Assembly (NCBI GenBank): GCA_032622095.1
Contig: CP136061.1
Location: 40,987,797-41,051,796, forward strand
Direction of reading: 5' to 3'
DNA length: 64,000 nt
Origin: Siphonodentalium dalli
Taxonomy: Eukaryota; Mollusca; Scaphopoda; Gadilida; Siphonodentaliidae
A program made the position numbers and the translations under genes. Positions 61,619-64,000 of the stretch are shown here, piece by piece. Numbering within the stretch: the stretch's first letter is position 1; every line of letters starts with the position of its first letter. Under the pieces are notes generated by a model. The model saw nothing but the letters and a program-made list of their open reading frames with translations. It did not search any database and was not told the origin of the DNA.

Positions 61619-64000
61619 CTGTGGTAGGAATAAAGTTCTCAAGTATTTGACAAGTTAATTGATAAATTTCACACAAAATGAAGAAACCATGATGTTGGCG
61701 AGAATAGGGAAGGGGATATGGGATCAAGAGTCTGATTATAGTAACACATTTCGTCAGAGTAGAAAAGCATGTAACAGAAAATAAAGTGAAGTGGAAGGCA
61801 GAACAGTAGTACCAATAACAGAGTGGTAGAGATAATGAGCATTATGACACAAAAATAATGATAATATCAACAGCAAAAATAAATACGGAAAAAACTAAAA
61901 GTATAACATCAGCTTTGGAGTTTTCGTAGGGGTAGAAGGTCTGATGTGTCAGTGAATTTGTTTGCGAATATACCAGAGAAATAGTTTTGGACATAGAGGC
62001 CCGTGAAGAGACAACCATCGGGGTATAAAATCAAGCTATTTCGTCTGTGTCTTCTCTTCATATACGGAAACGATTATCCCCATATTACTGCTCAATGATA
62101 ATATTTGAGCTGGGTCTCGGACGAAAACATTGAGTATCAAGTATGAAACAGTTCATAACTAATGGTTACTTTTGGAGAAGTCTACATTACACGAATTTAT
62201 GTCAAATCAAGAAGGTATGGATGTACATGAACCATTTGCACATGACATGATTAGGCGCATTGTGAGTATATGCATGCCTACTCTGCTTTTCATGTTGACA
62301 TAATTATGTGTGTGTCCATTCAAATCAGAGTATATGCATGCCTACTCTGCTTATCATGTTGACATATGTGTGTGTGTCCATTCAAATCACACTAGAACAT
62401 GGTATCTAACTCGTGTGCACTTGTGTTTTGTTCTCTGTTACCTCCGCCATTTACAGAAGCACAATAACAACTGAACAGCAGCTAATATTATTATTATTCA
62501 AAAACAAAAAAACAAAAACAAAAACCACATATTTAAGCCTTTCTATCCTCAATGGATTATCTCGCCAGTTATAAAATGCACATTGGAATGTCCTATTATT
62601 CATTTGGAATGATATGCAGGAAATATGAGTGGACAACATATAATATGTGCACAGCGATTCCTAGTCACATGTCGTTTGTTGAACTTGAACTAATTGTCAT
62701 TGAGTATTTAGTAATAAAACAAAAGCTTGTAAACAATTTTATTCTAGATATAGAAACAATTTAAAAAACCCAATTCAATCAAGTGATTACTCCACTCTGT
62801 ATACTAACTTATGTTGGCTGTTTCTTTTGTTTTCACCCTGAAGTTATTATCGCTGTTGATACTGGAACAGTTTGGAAAGATTGTGGAATCCGCATATCGA
62901 AGTATGGCTACAAATGACAAACAATTAACATGACCTTAGATGAATATAACAAGTCACGTGACCTCAGGTGAGTATAACTCTAGGTTTTGAGACATTACAG
63001 TTCATAAACACATTAAATACTTATAACGGACATAAGCAATTCAAATAGGGGCATTATTCACCCTGACCATGATCAAAACATGATGCAATACATTATATAC
63101 TAACAACTTTATATACTACAGAACGACGTATTCATGTGATAACATTTACAATAAAGAGCGTTTGTCTCACGTATGTGTAAGTATAGAAATATGTGGGTAG
63201 AAATTTCATGAATTTATCGGTCAATCTTATTCATCCTTCCAAATTCCGTACATATAATTGAGACGTTCAAATAAGCCACGCCCATTTAAAGTGTCAGTGT
63301 AGTCTTGTCGAATTAGTGTATGGACACCCTGGCCCATTAACCGAAATCTATTGATAATAAACACATGTGTGAGTGTCTGGTCTCCCATTCCGAAGTTGCA
63401 GTGATACATGTGAACAATTGTATATGTTGCTACTTGGATGTACAGTCCAAATTATATATTTATTGCATCGTATTGTTGCCATTGGAACACACATATTCTA
63501 ATTGAATCAATGCTCTTCAATTATTTACAAAACTCACAGAATAGGATTATGATCCTTGGTGCGATGTACATGGTTCTCTGGATTATTGACACACCTGGGC
63601 TCTTCTGTCTGATTAGTTCGTGTAGTCAGCTGGAAAACAGTAATTTGTGTTAAAAACAGACCCAGTGGTTTCAGCAAGATAATCCCCGACACCGAATAAA
63701 TTTGTGGTTGAAAACACCAAATCGAGTGTATTAATATCCAAATTTAAAGCCAACATAAGTCTGAGATCAAGGAATTTGTGGGACATGTAATGGGCAACCA
63801 AGTATACTTGCTGTATTTGAGTAGCAGACATGTTGTAAGTGGAACTTGAGACAAATGGAAGATCATTTTTCTTGTTTCACCGAGTGGGATTTGTTTGAAG
63901 TTTCTTTTATTATTGAACATTTTAGAAAGTCAAATGTAGTTCCTAGTTACACTGAGTATGTGTTCTCATAATCGGAATCTGACAAATGTTAAATTGTTAC
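61619..64000. other. Upstream region, only weak exon candidates
   Basis: Minus-strand candidates: 62837-62907 (acceptor catttgtag; PYFDMRIPQSFQTVPVST, cadherin-like start but weak donor gtgaaa); 63538-63629 (acceptor ttttccag, donor gtgagt, 92 bp); and small open frames at 63227-63409 and 63613-63831 of unknown family. Phases do not chain to exon 61455-61618, so none is called. A 70-bp tandem duplication (tatgcatgcctactctgctt) is at 62262-62395. Confidence 0.35.

Overview
The window looks like a piece of an animal nuclear genome, most likely an invertebrate and perhaps a mollusc or other lophotrochozoan. It is AT-rich and has short exons with GT-AG introns. It is full of palindromic MITEs, minisatellites and a CR1/Jockey-like non-LTR retrotransposon, and contains one 100-base run of N. 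The animal assignment rests on gene structure and the cadherin family; the mollusc assignment is only an impression from the repeat types. No tRNA, rRNA, CRISPR or bacterial-type operon was seen.

One gene dominates. On the minus strand, from about 61618 down to 9840, I could chain 24 exons by splice sites and reading phase. Every junction is phase-consistent. They encode the last 977 residues of a cadherin-23-like membrane protein: seven cadherin repeats (the first partial), a membrane-adjacent domain of about 95 residues, one transmembrane helix, and a 147-residue cytoplasmic tail ending in a class I PDZ-binding motif. The 5' end of the gene is not resolved, and upstream exons must exist.

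Layout: 1-9735 is intergenic and holds several MITE families. 9736-12581 has the terminal exons and a repeat-bearing 3' UTR. 12582-14922 is an intron of minisatellites, one invaded by a palindrome-rich element. 14923-19662 has the transmembrane and membrane-adjacent exons plus a 2.4-kb array of 30-bp units. 19663-51059 has the cadherin-repeat exons separated by introns rich in MITEs and arrays. 51060-61454 is a 10.4-kb intron holding a palindrome-array element and a nested set: a 3,047-bp inverted-repeat DNA element inside a non-LTR retrotransposon inside a 22-bp minisatellite. 61455-61618 is the most 5' confident exon, and 61619-64000 holds only weak exon candidates.

The most unusual feature is that two exons of this gene (cadherin exon 25639-25770 and transmembrane exon 14923-15102) each have their 3' end together with the 5' splice site amplified into a tandem array, giving about 9 and 17 copies of near-identical splice donors. 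Other arrays in the gene start at or very near splice sites.
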